Shown here one piece after another: positions 6,233 through 12,879 of a stretch of DNA of 13,242 nucleotides. How positions within the stretch are numbered: the stretch's first letter is position 1; each line of letters opens with the position of its first letter. Source of the DNA: Lachnospiraceae bacterium (GTDB lineage: Bacteria; Bacillota; Clostridia; Lachnospirales; Lachnospiraceae); NCBI GenBank assembly GCA_900770535.1, contig CAAHDV010000145.1:1-13242 (forward strand), given 5' to 3'. A program made the position numbers and the translations under genes. The notes below the pieces were generated by a model, which was given only the letters and a program-made list of their open reading frames with translations, had not been told where the DNA came from and made no database searches.

Positions 6233-6247
6233 TAGTTTTCAAAACTA
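6233..6247 (+). promoter_or_regulatory. Perfect palindrome in the trhA leader (operator candidate)
   Basis: TAGTTTT-C-AAAACTA is a perfect 15-bp dyad starting about 12 nt after the predicted transcription start of trhA. A second AT-rich dyad, TCAAA-TAG-TTTGA, lies at 6148-6160 on the pseudouridine synthase side. A repressor site is inferred; no regulator gene is adjacent. Confidence 0.45.
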
Positions 6248-6278
6248 TATTGCTTTTTTCTAAAAAGGAGGAATTTTT

Positions 6279-6929
6279 ATGACTCTGAAAATCAAAGATC
6301 CGGGCAGTGCCCTGACTCATTTTATTGCCATGATCCTGGCGCTTTGCGCCGCTTCCCCGCTCATCATCAAGGCAGCGCAGGAGCCCGGCCGCAGCCACGT
6401 GCTGGCTCTTACCATTTTTATTACCAGCATGGTGCTGCTCTACGCGGCCAGCACCGTCTACCATACGCTGGACATCTCACCGAAGATAAACCGCATGCTG
6501 CGCAAGGTGGACCACATGATGATTTTCATTCTGATTGCCGGGACCTACACTCCGGTCTGTATGCTGGTTCTGGGCGACCGCACCGGCTGGCTCCTTCTGG
6601 CGCTGGTATGGGGCATTGCCGCTGCAGGCATTCTCATAAACGCGCTGTGGATCACCTGCCCCAAATGGTTTTCTTCCCTGATTTACATTGCCATGGGCTG
6701 GGTCTGCGTGCTGGCCTTTGGAAAGATTATCGCAGCGCTTCCGCGCCAGGCCTTTGGATGGCTCCTGGCCGGCGGTATCATCTACACCGTTGGCGGCGTG
6801 ATCTACGCCATGAAGCTGCCGATCTTCAACCAGAAACACCGCTACTTCGGCTCCCACGAGATTTTCCACCTGTTCGTGATGGGTGGAAGCCTCTGCCATT
6901 ACATCATGATGTACGCGTTCGTTGCCTGA
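6279..6929 (+). CDS. trhA: Hemolysin III family (PAQR-like) membrane protein
   Basis: The 216-residue, strongly hydrophobic product fits seven membrane helices. Family marks are LTHFIAMILALCA at the start, an AASTVYH segment near 56-62, DHMMIFILIAGTYTPVCM near 78-95, and a last helix region with SHEIFHLFVMGGSLCHYIMM. The conserved His and Asp residues of the PAQR superfamily, thought to bind a metal, are all present. The name hemolysin III is historical; a role in membrane homeostasis has been proposed for bacterial homologues. AAGGAGG lies 7 nt before the ATG, and a promoter and palindrome precede it. The gene stands alone and converges on the GIY-YIG gene with a 20-bp gap that holds no clear terminator. 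Confidence 0.93.
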   Translation: MTLKIKDPGSALTHFIAMILALCAASPLIIKAAQEPGRSHVLALTIFITSMVLLYAASTVYHTLDISPKINRMLRKVDHMMIFILIAGTYTPVCMLVLGDRTGWLLLALVWGIAAAGILINALWITCPKWFSSLIYIAMGWVCVLAFGKIIAALPRQAFGWLLAGGIIYTVGGVIYAMKLPIFNQKHRYFGSHEIFHLFVMGGSLCHYIMMYAFVA

Positions 6930-6949
6930 ACAGTTGCCCGGCGGCCTTT

Positions 6950-7228
6950 TTACTGCGTTTCTGGCATCTGCTGTTTTTGAAACTGTCCGATCAGCGCCAG
7001 TTTTTCCTTCCGGCTTAACTGCTTGACCGCCCATTCCCGCCGCATGGCCTCCTGCTTCGTGCTGAAGGTTTCGTAATACTTCAACACCACGGGCCTGCGG
7101 TTTTTTGTGTATTTGGCGCCTTTTCCGGCATTGTGGGCCGCCACCCGCTCCTTCAGATGGTTTGTCCATCCGCAGTAGAGGGTTCCGTCCGCGCACTCCA
7201 GAATATAGGTGTAATTTTCTTCTGACAT
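6950..7228 (-). CDS. GIY-YIG domain protein, UPF0213 (YhbQ/YazA) type
   Basis: The 92-residue product is a stand-alone GIY-YIG domain. The two motif strands are YTYILECADG (7-16) and LYCGWTNHLKERVAAHNAGKG (18-38), with the catalytic Arg in KERV. GAKYTKNRRPVVL is typical of the UPF0213 group, and a Glu in AMRREWAVKQLSRKEKLALI supplies the usual metal ligand. The family is related to the UvrC N-terminal nuclease; its cellular role is unresolved. The start at 7228 is chosen from domain length and a GGGAAG nearby. The frame stays open upstream to 7549, but that part overlaps the SipL-like gene and shows no conserved motif. A weak promoter candidate, TTGCGC-17-TACGAT (7260-7288), precedes it. Confidence 0.88.
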   Translation of the reverse strand: MSEENYTYILECADGTLYCGWTNHLKERVAAHNAGKGAKYTKNRRPVVLKYYETFSTKQEAMRREWAVKQLSRKEKLALIGQFQKQQMPETQ

Positions 7229-7297
7229 CGTTCTTCCCATCCTTTGCATTACGGTTATCATCGTACCATAAGAAATGCTCCCGCGCAACGCTATGTA

Positions 7298-7335
7298 GGC
7301 GGCGCCTGCTTCTTGCAAGTACAGCATGCGCCGCC
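7298..7335. repeat. GC-rich inverted repeat in the gap before the GIY-YIG gene
   Basis: GGCGGCGC (7298-7305) pairs with GCGCCGCC (7328-7335), and after one mismatch TGCT pairs with AGCA. The loop contains the palindrome CTTGCAAG. No U-run follows on either strand. The surrounding 7229-7434 gap holds no other gene. Confidence 0.65.
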
Positions 7336-7434
7336 CAGGTCTCCCTGATCTATGAAAAGCACCGGCCTGATGCAGTGACCAGCTATATCTTATACTACAT
7401 CTTACGCAGTTTTGCCCGTTTTGTGCACGGTACC

Positions 7435-8991
7435 CTAAATTTCTTTTACCAGAATCAGGCAGTCCCCCGCACTGATGGTGCCTCCTGGCAGATCGTTCGC
7501 CGCCAGTATCGACGCCTCTGTCGTATGAAAACGCTTCGCCACATCCCACAGGCTGTCTCCGGGCTGTACAAGATAGCCGACAATGCCCGGCATGGCTTTC
7601 ATTTTTTCTGTATCTGCCGGCTGAACCTGCGCCTGCAAAATTACCTGTTTTTTCTCCGGCTGCAGAACCAGTAAATCCAGGGTGATCACACCGCGCAGCT
7701 CCGCCTGTCCGCCTCCTGCCATGACCGCGGTCAGCTGCTCCAGTCCCGGCTCCAGATACCAGATACTTTCCTCTGTGATGCCCGGAACCTCTGCATCATA
7801 ATGGAAGGGCACCAGGCGGGTGGCCGCCTGCACCGGCCTTGCGTCATCGTCTGTCAGATACAGAAGCTTTACCTCCAGAACACCATCTACCACCAGCGCG
7901 TTCTCCCGGACCTCCGCCCCATCCAGCTTCACACTTCCGCTGCTGTGGCAGATTTGCAGCACCCTGGGGTCTGTTTCCATCTCCACATTCTCCGCAACCC
8001 TGCATTTTCCGAAATTGCGGGTCAGGATCCGGTCAAAGACCGCCTCGCCGGTGTCCAGCACAATTTCCCGGTTCGTGGCATACAGATCCTGCAAAAGCTC
8101 CAGCTGCTGTTCCTCATAAAGGCGTACATCCAGCTCAATGATCGCGTCGATGGAAAGCTCCCGCATCTCCCCATCGTAATCCGGCTTTTCCTCCAGGTCA
8201 CGGTGGATCAGCTTCAGGCCGATGGCCGGAATCATCTCCGCAGCCGCACCCTGCATTTCCACTTCCCCTGAGAATGGAATGCTTTCCTCGACCCACTGAA
8301 CCATGCCGCTCTCGCCGCCCTCATACAGGGCAAATACCATCAGGGTTCCCTCCAGATGGATCTGGCCGTCCAACGGCTTTGCCTGGCCCCCGGCAAGCTT
8401 CATTTCTGTCCACAGCATCCGCTCAATGGCCGGTTTGCTGCCGGGAAGCGTGATGTCCTGCTTTAAGCGGTAGGTATCTTTTCTGCGCAGGGCAATGGCC
8501 GCTGCCGGGATCTGCTCCCGTCTCACCTGGAGATGGATTTCCTCATCCACCCCGTTCACATCCACGGCTGCCGCCGTGTCATACAGGCTCTCTGCCTTTG
8601 CCTCCAGCGTTACAATCGCCTTGATTCCCAGCTTGCGGGAATGGATCATCTCCGTGTTCAGGTCATCCAGCTGCCAGGAAACACTGACATAATCCTTCTC
8701 ATCCAGATCCGGCACATTGATGGTTTCCTCAAAGGGGATCGCCCCTCCCAGCGCCTGCAGGCCTCCCTCCTCCCTGCGGTAAAGCACATGAAAATCCAGC
8801 TTTCCCCGCACTGTGATCCGCTCCCGCTGCACCTTCACCGGCTCCAGCTGAATAAGGCCGGAATCCAGGATCACCTCGTCAATGTCACTCATGGTATCCG
8901 GAACAATAAAATCATCATCCAGGGTTACCTGCGCTTCCGTCTGGCTTTTCAGACGGTTTCTGTGCAGGTTCTGTTTTTCCAGTTCCAGCAT
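7435..8991 (-). CDS. sipL: SPOCS (DUF3794) and LysM spore-coat protein, SipL-like
   Basis: The 518-residue protein is rich in beta-strand repeats typical of SPOCS/DUF3794 domains, apparently in three copies (about 35-130, 185-275 and 325-410), marked by recurring segments such as KVQRERITVRGKLDFHVLY and SVKLDGAEVRENALVVDGVL. A LysM domain at about 473-516 closes it (YLVQPGDSLWDVAKRFHTTE). Size and domain order match Clostridioides SipL, which binds SpoIVA and anchors coat assembly around the forespore in the mother cell. AAGGAAGGTGGG precedes the ATG by about 10 nt. A sigma-E-like promoter about 50 bp upstream fits mother-cell expression. The assignment to SipL itself rather than a related SPOCS protein is inferred from architecture. 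Confidence 0.88.
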   Translation of the reverse strand: MLELEKQNLHRNRLKSQTEAQVTLDDDFIVPDTMSDIDEVILDSGLIQLEPVKVQRERITVRGKLDFHVLYRREEGGLQALGGAIPFEETINVPDLDEKDYVSVSWQLDDLNTEMIHSRKLGIKAIVTLEAKAESLYDTAAAVDVNGVDEEIHLQVRREQIPAAAIALRRKDTYRLKQDITLPGSKPAIERMLWTEMKLAGGQAKPLDGQIHLEGTLMVFALYEGGESGMVQWVEESIPFSGEVEMQGAAAEMIPAIGLKLIHRDLEEKPDYDGEMRELSIDAIIELDVRLYEEQQLELLQDLYATNREIVLDTGEAVFDRILTRNFGKCRVAENVEMETDPRVLQICHSSGSVKLDGAEVRENALVVDGVLEVKLLYLTDDDARPVQAATRLVPFHYDAEVPGITEESIWYLEPGLEQLTAVMAGGGQAELRGVITLDLLVLQPEKKQVILQAQVQPADTEKMKAMPGIVGYLVQPGDSLWDVAKRFHTTEASILAANDLPGGTISAGDCLILVKEI

Positions 8992-9037
8992 AAAAAAGCA
9001 CCCACCTTCCTTTCCATATCAGAAACCCTTTACAGAA

Positions 9038-9066
9038 AGTCTATGTGAATGCTTTTCGTTTTATGA
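9038..9066 (-). promoter_or_regulatory. Sigma-E-like promoter of the SipL-like gene
   Basis: On the minus strand TCATAAA (9060-9066), a 14-nt spacer and CATAGACT (9038-9045) resemble the Bacillus sigma-E consensus KMATATT and CATACANT. The leader would be about 40 nt and includes the ribosome binding site. Confidence 0.6.
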
Positions 9067-9092
9067 TACTGCCAGGCCGACACTCCGCGCGA

Positions 9093-9743
9093 TCAGTCTT
9101 CTCCTGAGCTGTCTGCCATTTCCGCCTTCAGGCGCTCCAGTTCGGCCTCTAGCTCCCGGACGCGCTTCTCCATCTTTTCATAGTGTTCCATGGTCACCGC
9201 TTTTTTCCGGTTTTCAATGGGAACACCCGCTACCTTGACCGGCTGCGCCGGGATACCGACCGCCGTAGTGTCGTTGTCCAGCGGCTTTAAAAGTACTGCG
9301 TTGGCCGCGATCTGGCAGTTGTCTCCCACCTCAAAAGCGCCGAGAATCTTGGCGCCGCAGCCTACGGTGACATTGTTCCCCAGGGTAGGATGGCGCTTTC
9401 CTTTGTTCAGGCCGACGCCGCCCAGAGTCACACCCTGATAAATGGTGCAGTTATCCCCGACTACCGTAGTCTCACCAATCACCACGCCGCAGCCGTGGTC
9501 AATTAAAATGCCATGCCCCAGCTGTGCTCCGGGATGAATCTCGATCAGGGTGAAAAAGCGGGCGATCTGAGAAATCAGCCGCGCGATAAAAAACATATGG
9601 TGCTTATAAAACCAGTGGGCAAACCGGTGCCAGATCAGGGCATGCACGCCCTGGTAAAGAAGAAGTACTTCCAGGGCACTCCGTGCCGCCGGGTCACGTT
9701 CCTGTACTGCCTTTACATCCATCCAGATATCTTTCAAAATCAT
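9093..9743 (-). CDS. cysE: Serine O-acetyltransferase
   Basis: CysE transfers acetyl from acetyl-CoA to L-serine, giving O-acetylserine for cysteine synthesis in the cytoplasm. The 216-residue product has a helical N-terminal part (ALEVLLLYQGVHALIWHRFAH), then the left-handed beta-helix hexapeptide region with EIHPGAQLG, IDHGCGVVIGET (catalytic His83), QGVTLGGVGLNKGKRHPTLG (His118) and ILGAFEVGDNC. A charged, coiled-coil-like tail (about 184-210) follows. This is the short EpsC/CysE form of Gram-positives. The start is the ATG at 9743, with GGAGG 9 nt upstream; an in-frame TTG at 9761 would bury that site. A promoter lies in the gap before it. No cysK is adjacent. Confidence 0.95.
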   Translation of the reverse strand: MILKDIWMDVKAVQERDPAARSALEVLLLYQGVHALIWHRFAHWFYKHHMFFIARLISQIARFFTLIEIHPGAQLGHGILIDHGCGVVIGETTVVGDNCTIYQGVTLGGVGLNKGKRHPTLGNNVTVGCGAKILGAFEVGDNCQIAANAVLLKPLDNDTTAVGIPAQPVKVAGVPIENRKKAVTMEHYEKMEKRVRELEAELERLKAEMADSSGED

Positions 9744-9782
9744 AATTCCAAGCCTCCGCAATACGTTAGGATTTTGGCTCTT

Positions 9783-9812
9783 ATTTTATCATATGATGCA
9801 AAGGAAATACAA
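9783..9812 (-). promoter_or_regulatory. Promoter candidate of cysE
   Basis: TTGTAT (9807-9812), an 18-bp spacer and TAAAAT (9783-9788), with TG one base before the -10 hexamer, form an extended -10 promoter on the minus strand. The leader of about 35 nt is too short for a T-box. Confidence 0.5.
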
Positions 9813-9838
9813 GTGCTGAGCAAATAATTCCTAGTATT

Positions 9839-10270
9839 TTACTGGAATATAATTGGTTCCTCCAGATATTCCGTTTTTATGACAATGTACGGGAATGATT
9901 TTTCCGTACCTGCCTGCTCCGCAGCCTCCGGTCCCAAAAGCTCCGTGTCCGCCACGATCGCGTTCTCTGTCAGGTAAAGCTCCCTCACAGAAATGCTGTA
10001 TCCGCCGGTCTCCTGCTCCCCGTAACCCACGACTATGTAAAGATTCTGGTCATCGGTGTAAGTCAGCTTGAAGGGTGCCGCCTTTTTCTCTCCGATCACG
10101 TTCTTCAGTTCTTCCGGCAGATCTGCCTCCCCGACTACGGTAAATTCCAGGTCACGCACCTTTTTCAGGTCATCTTTCTCCACGCTGCAGGCCGTCAGAA
10201 ACCGCACCACAAAGACCCAGGCTAGAAGAGCCAGGATTACCAGCACTTTCCCGCTTTTTTTCTTTCCCAT
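9839..10270 (-). CDS. PrcB-domain lipoprotein
   Basis: The 143-residue product starts with a Lys-rich segment and a hydrophobic stretch (about 9-24) ending in the lipobox LTAC (Cys28), so it is probably a lipoprotein anchored outside the membrane. Residues about 75-142 match the PrcB C-terminal domain pattern: YIVVGYGEQETGGYSISV, then LYLTENAIVADTELLGP, and a final SFPYIVIKTEYLEEPIIF. PrcB was first described with a protease complex in Treponema; the clostridial proteins have no defined role. GGGAGG lies 5 nt before the ATG. The gene follows the dehydrogenase gene on the same strand by 78 bp, and no strong promoter was found in the gap. Confidence 0.8.
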   Translation of the reverse strand: MGKKKSGKVLVILALLAWVFVVRFLTACSVEKDDLKKVRDLEFTVVGEADLPEELKNVIGEKKAAPFKLTYTDDQNLYIVVGYGEQETGGYSISVRELYLTENAIVADTELLGPEAAEQAGTEKSFPYIVIKTEYLEEPIIFQ

Positions 10271-10348
10271 AACAGCCTCCCCGAAAAAATTTGATAGTAA
10301 TAACCTATTCTTCCAGGGCAGAATGTATGCCTGGACTTATGCCATTTC

Positions 10349-11314
10349 CTACTTCCGGTTTCCGGTCTTCACATCTACCTGGTTGCGCATCTTAAGCTTC
10401 TCACCAGCCAGATATTTCTCCAGGTTCTCCCCGGTAATCCGCACAATGCGCTCGAAGGTCTCCTGCAAATGGAACTTTCCGGCACTGTGCGGGGTAATGA
10501 TGGTGCGCGGTGCATCCCACAGCGGGTGGTCTGCCGGAAGCGGCTCCGGTTCCGTTACATCTAAGGCACAGCCTGCCAGGCTTACACCCTCACGCAGGAC
10601 TTTATTTAAAGCGTCGCAGTCCACCGCATCGCCGCGGCCTGCATTGATGAGATAGCTGCCCGGCTTCATGAGGCGCAGGCGGCGCTCATCCATGATATGA
10701 TGGGTAGCCGGGGTGCTCGGCAGAATGAATACCGCGAAATCCACCTTCGGCAGAACCTCATCCAGCTGATCCATCGTGTAAAGCTCATCAATAAAGTCCG
10801 GCTTGTCTGCCACATGACGGCGGATGCCGATGACATGGCTGCCCAGCGCCTTCATGCGCTTTGCGTACTCGCTTCCGATATCACCAAGACCTGCTACCAG
10901 TGTGGTAGAATTCCAGATGGAGGTTACACTTCCCTCTTCCTTCCACTCATGATTCATCTGATTCTTCATATATAAATCCATTTTGCGGCAGAGCATCATG
11001 GACATGGAAACCATATGCTCAGACACAGACAGGCCATACGCGCCGGTCGCACAGGTCAGAATGGTGTCCGGTCCGATAACACCCGGCTTGCAGTACTGGT
11101 CAGAACCAGCGGAGTTCAACTGCATCCACTCCAGATGGTCATTCTGTTTCACCAGCTCCGGGCTGATGTTTCCGAAAATGATATCGGCAGCTTTTACTTC
11201 CTCTGCAGTGGCAGTTTTGATGGTCGTATAGTGAAACTCACAGCCTGCGCCGATTTTTTCGATATAAGCCTTATGTGCGTCATGGAATGGCATAGCAACT
11301 AAGATGTTCTTCAT
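10349..11314 (-). CDS. D-isomer-specific 2-hydroxyacid dehydrogenase
   Basis: The 321-residue product is an NAD(P)-dependent D-2-hydroxyacid dehydrogenase, interconverting 2-oxoacids and D-2-hydroxyacids. The Rossmann motif GLGDIG is at 142-147, and the catalytic triad is Arg227 in NAGRGDAVD, Glu257 in DVTEPEPLP and His276 in TPHSAG. Length and order match the complete family, without the ACT domain of long phosphoglycerate dehydrogenases. The ATG at 11314 is chosen because GGAGG lies 9 nt upstream; the frame extension to 11464 crosses the promoter region. Its own promoter is visible, and it is divergent from the histidine phosphatase gene. The substrate (glyoxylate, hydroxypyruvate or another oxoacid) cannot be decided from sequence. 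Confidence 0.92.
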   Translation of the reverse strand: MKNILVAMPFHDAHKAYIEKIGAGCEFHYTTIKTATAEEVKAADIIFGNISPELVKQNDHLEWMQLNSAGSDQYCKPGVIGPDTILTCATGAYGLSVSEHMVSMSMMLCRKMDLYMKNQMNHEWKEEGSVTSIWNSTTLVAGLGDIGSEYAKRMKALGSHVIGIRRHVADKPDFIDELYTMDQLDEVLPKVDFAVFILPSTPATHHIMDERRLRLMKPGSYLINAGRGDAVDCDALNKVLREGVSLAGCALDVTEPEPLPADHPLWDAPRTIITPHSAGKFHLQETFERIVRITGENLEKYLAGEKLKMRNQVDVKTGNRK

Positions 11315-11351
11315 TGGGGGGATCCTCCGTATTGAAATTTTTTCTTTTTCC

Positions 11352-11380
11352 ATTTTAGACCATATGCAGCGAATGCACAA
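11352..11380 (-). promoter_or_regulatory. Promoter of the 2-hydroxyacid dehydrogenase gene
   Basis: On the minus strand TTGTGC (11375-11380), a 17-bp spacer and TAAAAT (11352-11357) precede a leader of about 30 nt that contains GGAGG. Confidence 0.65.
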
Positions 11381-11395
11381 GAAAAAATCTATTGC

Positions 11396-11424
11396 TTGTT
11401 TCGTCAGGGCGGGAATGGTAAAAT
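11396..11424 (+). promoter_or_regulatory. Promoter of the histidine phosphatase gene
   Basis: TTGTTT (11396-11401), a 17-bp spacer and TAAAAT (11419-11424), with TG one base before it (extended -10), lie about 100 nt upstream of the ATG. The leader 11432-11523 shows no clear riboswitch or hairpin. Confidence 0.6.
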
Positions 11425-11523
11425 AGAATGACAACGGAATGAAAAACATCATTAAGTATGGCATTGCCTGCTATAAGAAAGAATGTAAAGTAAAGCTTGG
11501 ATAACACAACGAAAGGAACTTTC

Positions 11524-12252
11524 ATGAAACTTGTAATCGTAAGACACGCTGACCCGGACTACTCCATTGACTCCTTAACCCCGACCGGCTGGAAGGAGGC
11601 GGAACTGCTCTCCAACCGACTTGTGCGCACGCCTGCGGATGCCTATTACGTATCTCCACTTGGCCGGGCAAACGATACCGCGTCCCTGACCTTAAAGAAG
11701 CTGGGGCGCACCGCCGAAACCTGTGAATGGCTCCGGGAATTTTCCCCGCGCATTGTAAAACCAGGCATGGACCGAAGCACCAGCATCTGGGACTGGCTTC
11801 CGGAAATCTGGACGAAGGAACCCCGCTATTATGATCCGGAGGAATGGTATCACACCGATGCCATGCGCTCCGTGAACGCGGAACAGGAATACAAATGGGT
11901 CACAAAGGAATTCGACCGGCTTCTGGCCTCCCACGGATATGAGCGGGAAGGCCTGTACTACCGGGCTGTCCGGCCAAACCGGGACACCATCGTGCTGTTC
12001 TGCCATTTCGGTGTGGAGTGCGTGCTCCTAAGCCACCTGATGCACGTTTCGCCGATGCCACTGTGGCATGGCCTGTGCGCGGCACCATCCTCCGTCACCA
12101 CCATTTATACTGAGGAACGGAGACAAGGCATTGCCAGCTTCCGTGTCAGCGCGTTTGGGGATGTTTCCCACCTTTACGCAGCCGGGGAAGAACCTTCCTT
12201 TGCGGCACGGTTCTGTGAAACCTGGGATAACGAAGAAGAGCGGCATGACTGA
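11524..12252 (+). CDS. Histidine phosphatase (phosphoglycerate mutase-like) family protein
   Basis: The 242-residue cytoplasmic protein belongs to the branch-1 histidine phosphatases. The phosphoacceptor motif is VRHADPD (His8), with RHA in place of the usual RHG. SPLGRANDTA (Arg48) supplies the second phosphate-binding Arg, WLREF near 69-73 the conserved acidic region, and LFCHFGVECVL (His161) the second catalytic His. The insertion WLPEIWTKEPRYYDPEEWYH is longer than in cobalamin phosphatases. A phosphatase on a small metabolite is more likely than a glycolytic mutase, given poor fit outside the motifs. ATG at 11524 is preferred (AAAGGAA 5 nt upstream) over an in-frame TTG at 11497. A terminator hairpin overlaps the last codons. 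Confidence 0.88.
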   Translation: MKLVIVRHADPDYSIDSLTPTGWKEAELLSNRLVRTPADAYYVSPLGRANDTASLTLKKLGRTAETCEWLREFSPRIVKPGMDRSTSIWDWLPEIWTKEPRYYDPEEWYHTDAMRSVNAEQEYKWVTKEFDRLLASHGYEREGLYYRAVRPNRDTIVLFCHFGVECVLLSHLMHVSPMPLWHGLCAAPSSVTTIYTEERRQGIASFRVSAFGDVSHLYAAGEEPSFAARFCETWDNEEERHD

Positions 12253-12268
12253 ACACGCCGCTCTTTTT
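12233..12268 (+). terminator. Intrinsic terminator overlapping the phosphatase stop codon
   Basis: AAGAGCGGC (12236-12244) pairs perfectly with GCCGCTCTT (12257-12265) and is followed by TTTAT. The stem can extend outward by three weaker pairs. The TGA stop (12250-12252) lies in the loop. It may also end minus-strand transcripts from spoIIID, but the U-run on that side is poor. Confidence 0.85.
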
Positions 12269-12318
12269 ATGATTGCTGTTATGGTCCGAATATCTGACGG
12301 CTGCTCCTGCCCCTAGTC

Positions 12319-12597
12319 CTAGGAATTTTCCTCCCGGCTGCAGATTGCCACTCTGTGCTGATATTTCTCCCGCGTGGCCATGCCGCCGCGGATATGCCGC
12401 TCGGATTTGTTGATGTTCAACACAATCCTTGCCCGGGCCGCTAGCGCCGGATTTATGTATTCCAGACGATCAGCCACGTCCTTGTGCACGGTGGATTTGG
12501 AAATTCCAAACTGCTTTGCCGCCTGCCGCACCGTGGCATTGTGGTCTATGATGTAATTGGCAATGGCAACGGCCCGCTCTTCAATATAATCCTTCAA
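12319..12597 (-). CDS. spoIIID: Sporulation transcriptional regulator SpoIIID
   Basis: The 92-residue product aligns by eye along its length with Bacillus SpoIIID, a DNA-binding protein that adjusts mother-cell gene expression during sporulation. The start KDYIEERAVAIANYIID, the helix-turn-helix TVRQAAKQFGISKSTVHKDV (22-41), the RLEYINPALA segment and the basic C-terminal KSERHIRGGMATREKY are all conserved. No ATG is available: the frame begins with TTG at 12597, preceded by GAGGGG 8 nt upstream, and family length supports this start. The ribosome binding site lies inside the 3' arm of a 17-bp hairpin. A sigma-E-like promoter in the same element fits the known sigma-E control of spoIIID in Bacillus. 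Confidence 0.95.
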   Translation of the reverse strand: MKDYIEERAVAIANYIIDHNATVRQAAKQFGISKSTVHKDVADRLEYINPALAARARIVLNINKSERHIRGGMATREKYQHRVAICSREENS

Positions 12598-12603
12598 AGG
12601 AAA

Positions 12604-12651
12604 AACCCCTCAGAATTCTTTTTTACAATGTATGAAGAATTCTGAGGGGTT
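12604..12651 (-). terminator. 17-bp hairpin: terminator of the upstream unit, overlapping the spoIIID promoter and RBS
   Basis: AACCCCTCAGAATTCTT and its complement (12604-12620 with 12635-12651) form a perfect stem around a 14-nt loop. On the minus strand the stem is followed by a T5 run ending at 12601, and the hairpin begins 17 nt after the stop of the 57-residue gene. Its distal arm contains GAGGGG, the ribosome binding site of spoIIID. Confidence 0.8.
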
Positions 12652-12655
12652 ATAC
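12627..12655 (-). promoter_or_regulatory. Sigma-E-like promoter of spoIIID
   Basis: On the minus strand CATACATT (12627-12634) is an exact match to the sigma-E -10 consensus CATACANT. A 14-nt spacer separates it from GTATAAC (12649-12655), a partial match to KMATATT that keeps the ATA core. The start point would fall near 12620, giving a leader of about 22 nt. Confidence 0.6.
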
Positions 12656-12668
12656 CGGTTATCCGATT

Positions 12669-12842
12669 TTACGCCATACTATATTCCAGCATTTCATATG
12701 CCACGCAGCAGCCTTCGCTGATTTCTGCCGGAAGCAGCGCCCGTGCCACGCATTTTTCTTCTGCGGACGGATCATCCACGCGCTGCAAATACGCATAATC
12801 TCCGTCAATTCTTGCTACGGTGTACTCAACTCTCTCAAACAT
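12669..12842 (-). CDS. Small conserved-looking protein, DUF3006-like
   Basis: This 57-residue gene is short but well supported: AAAGGAG lies 6 nt before the ATG, codon use matches its neighbours, and a terminator follows. The protein reads MFERVEYTVARIDGDYAYLQ at the start, then a short acidic loop with Cys31, then ALLPAEISEG, Cys45-Cys46, and YEMLEYSMA at the end. The arrangement of a DGDYA strand followed by LLP-E-EG resembles DUF3006-type small beta-barrel proteins. That link is by pattern only, and no function is claimed. It starts 37 nt after the stop of the membrane protein gene and is probably cotranscribed with it. Confidence 0.72.
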   Translation of the reverse strand: MFERVEYTVARIDGDYAYLQRVDDPSAEEKCVARALLPAEISEGCCVAYEMLEYSMA

Positions 12843-12879
12843 AGCTTTCTCCTTTCTCGTTACTGTTCACACGTTGTGC

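Noticed and set aside
7229..7549. Upstream extension of the GIY-YIG frame to a 199-residue protein
   Set aside because: The extra part overlaps the SipL-like coding region, has no conserved motif, and the remaining 92 residues are a full-length UPF0213 domain.
7801..8271. Plus-strand frame of 156 codons opposite the SipL-like gene
   Set aside because: It is antisense to a well-supported gene, has no family motif and no clear RBS.
10313..10334. Terminator hairpin between the dehydrogenase and PrcB-lipoprotein genes (CCAG...CTGG)
   Set aside because: Short, bulged stem without a U-run on either strand.
11315..11464. N-terminal extension of the 2-hydroxyacid dehydrogenase
   Set aside because: It crosses a good promoter and RBS, and the family begins at the MKNILVAMP segment.
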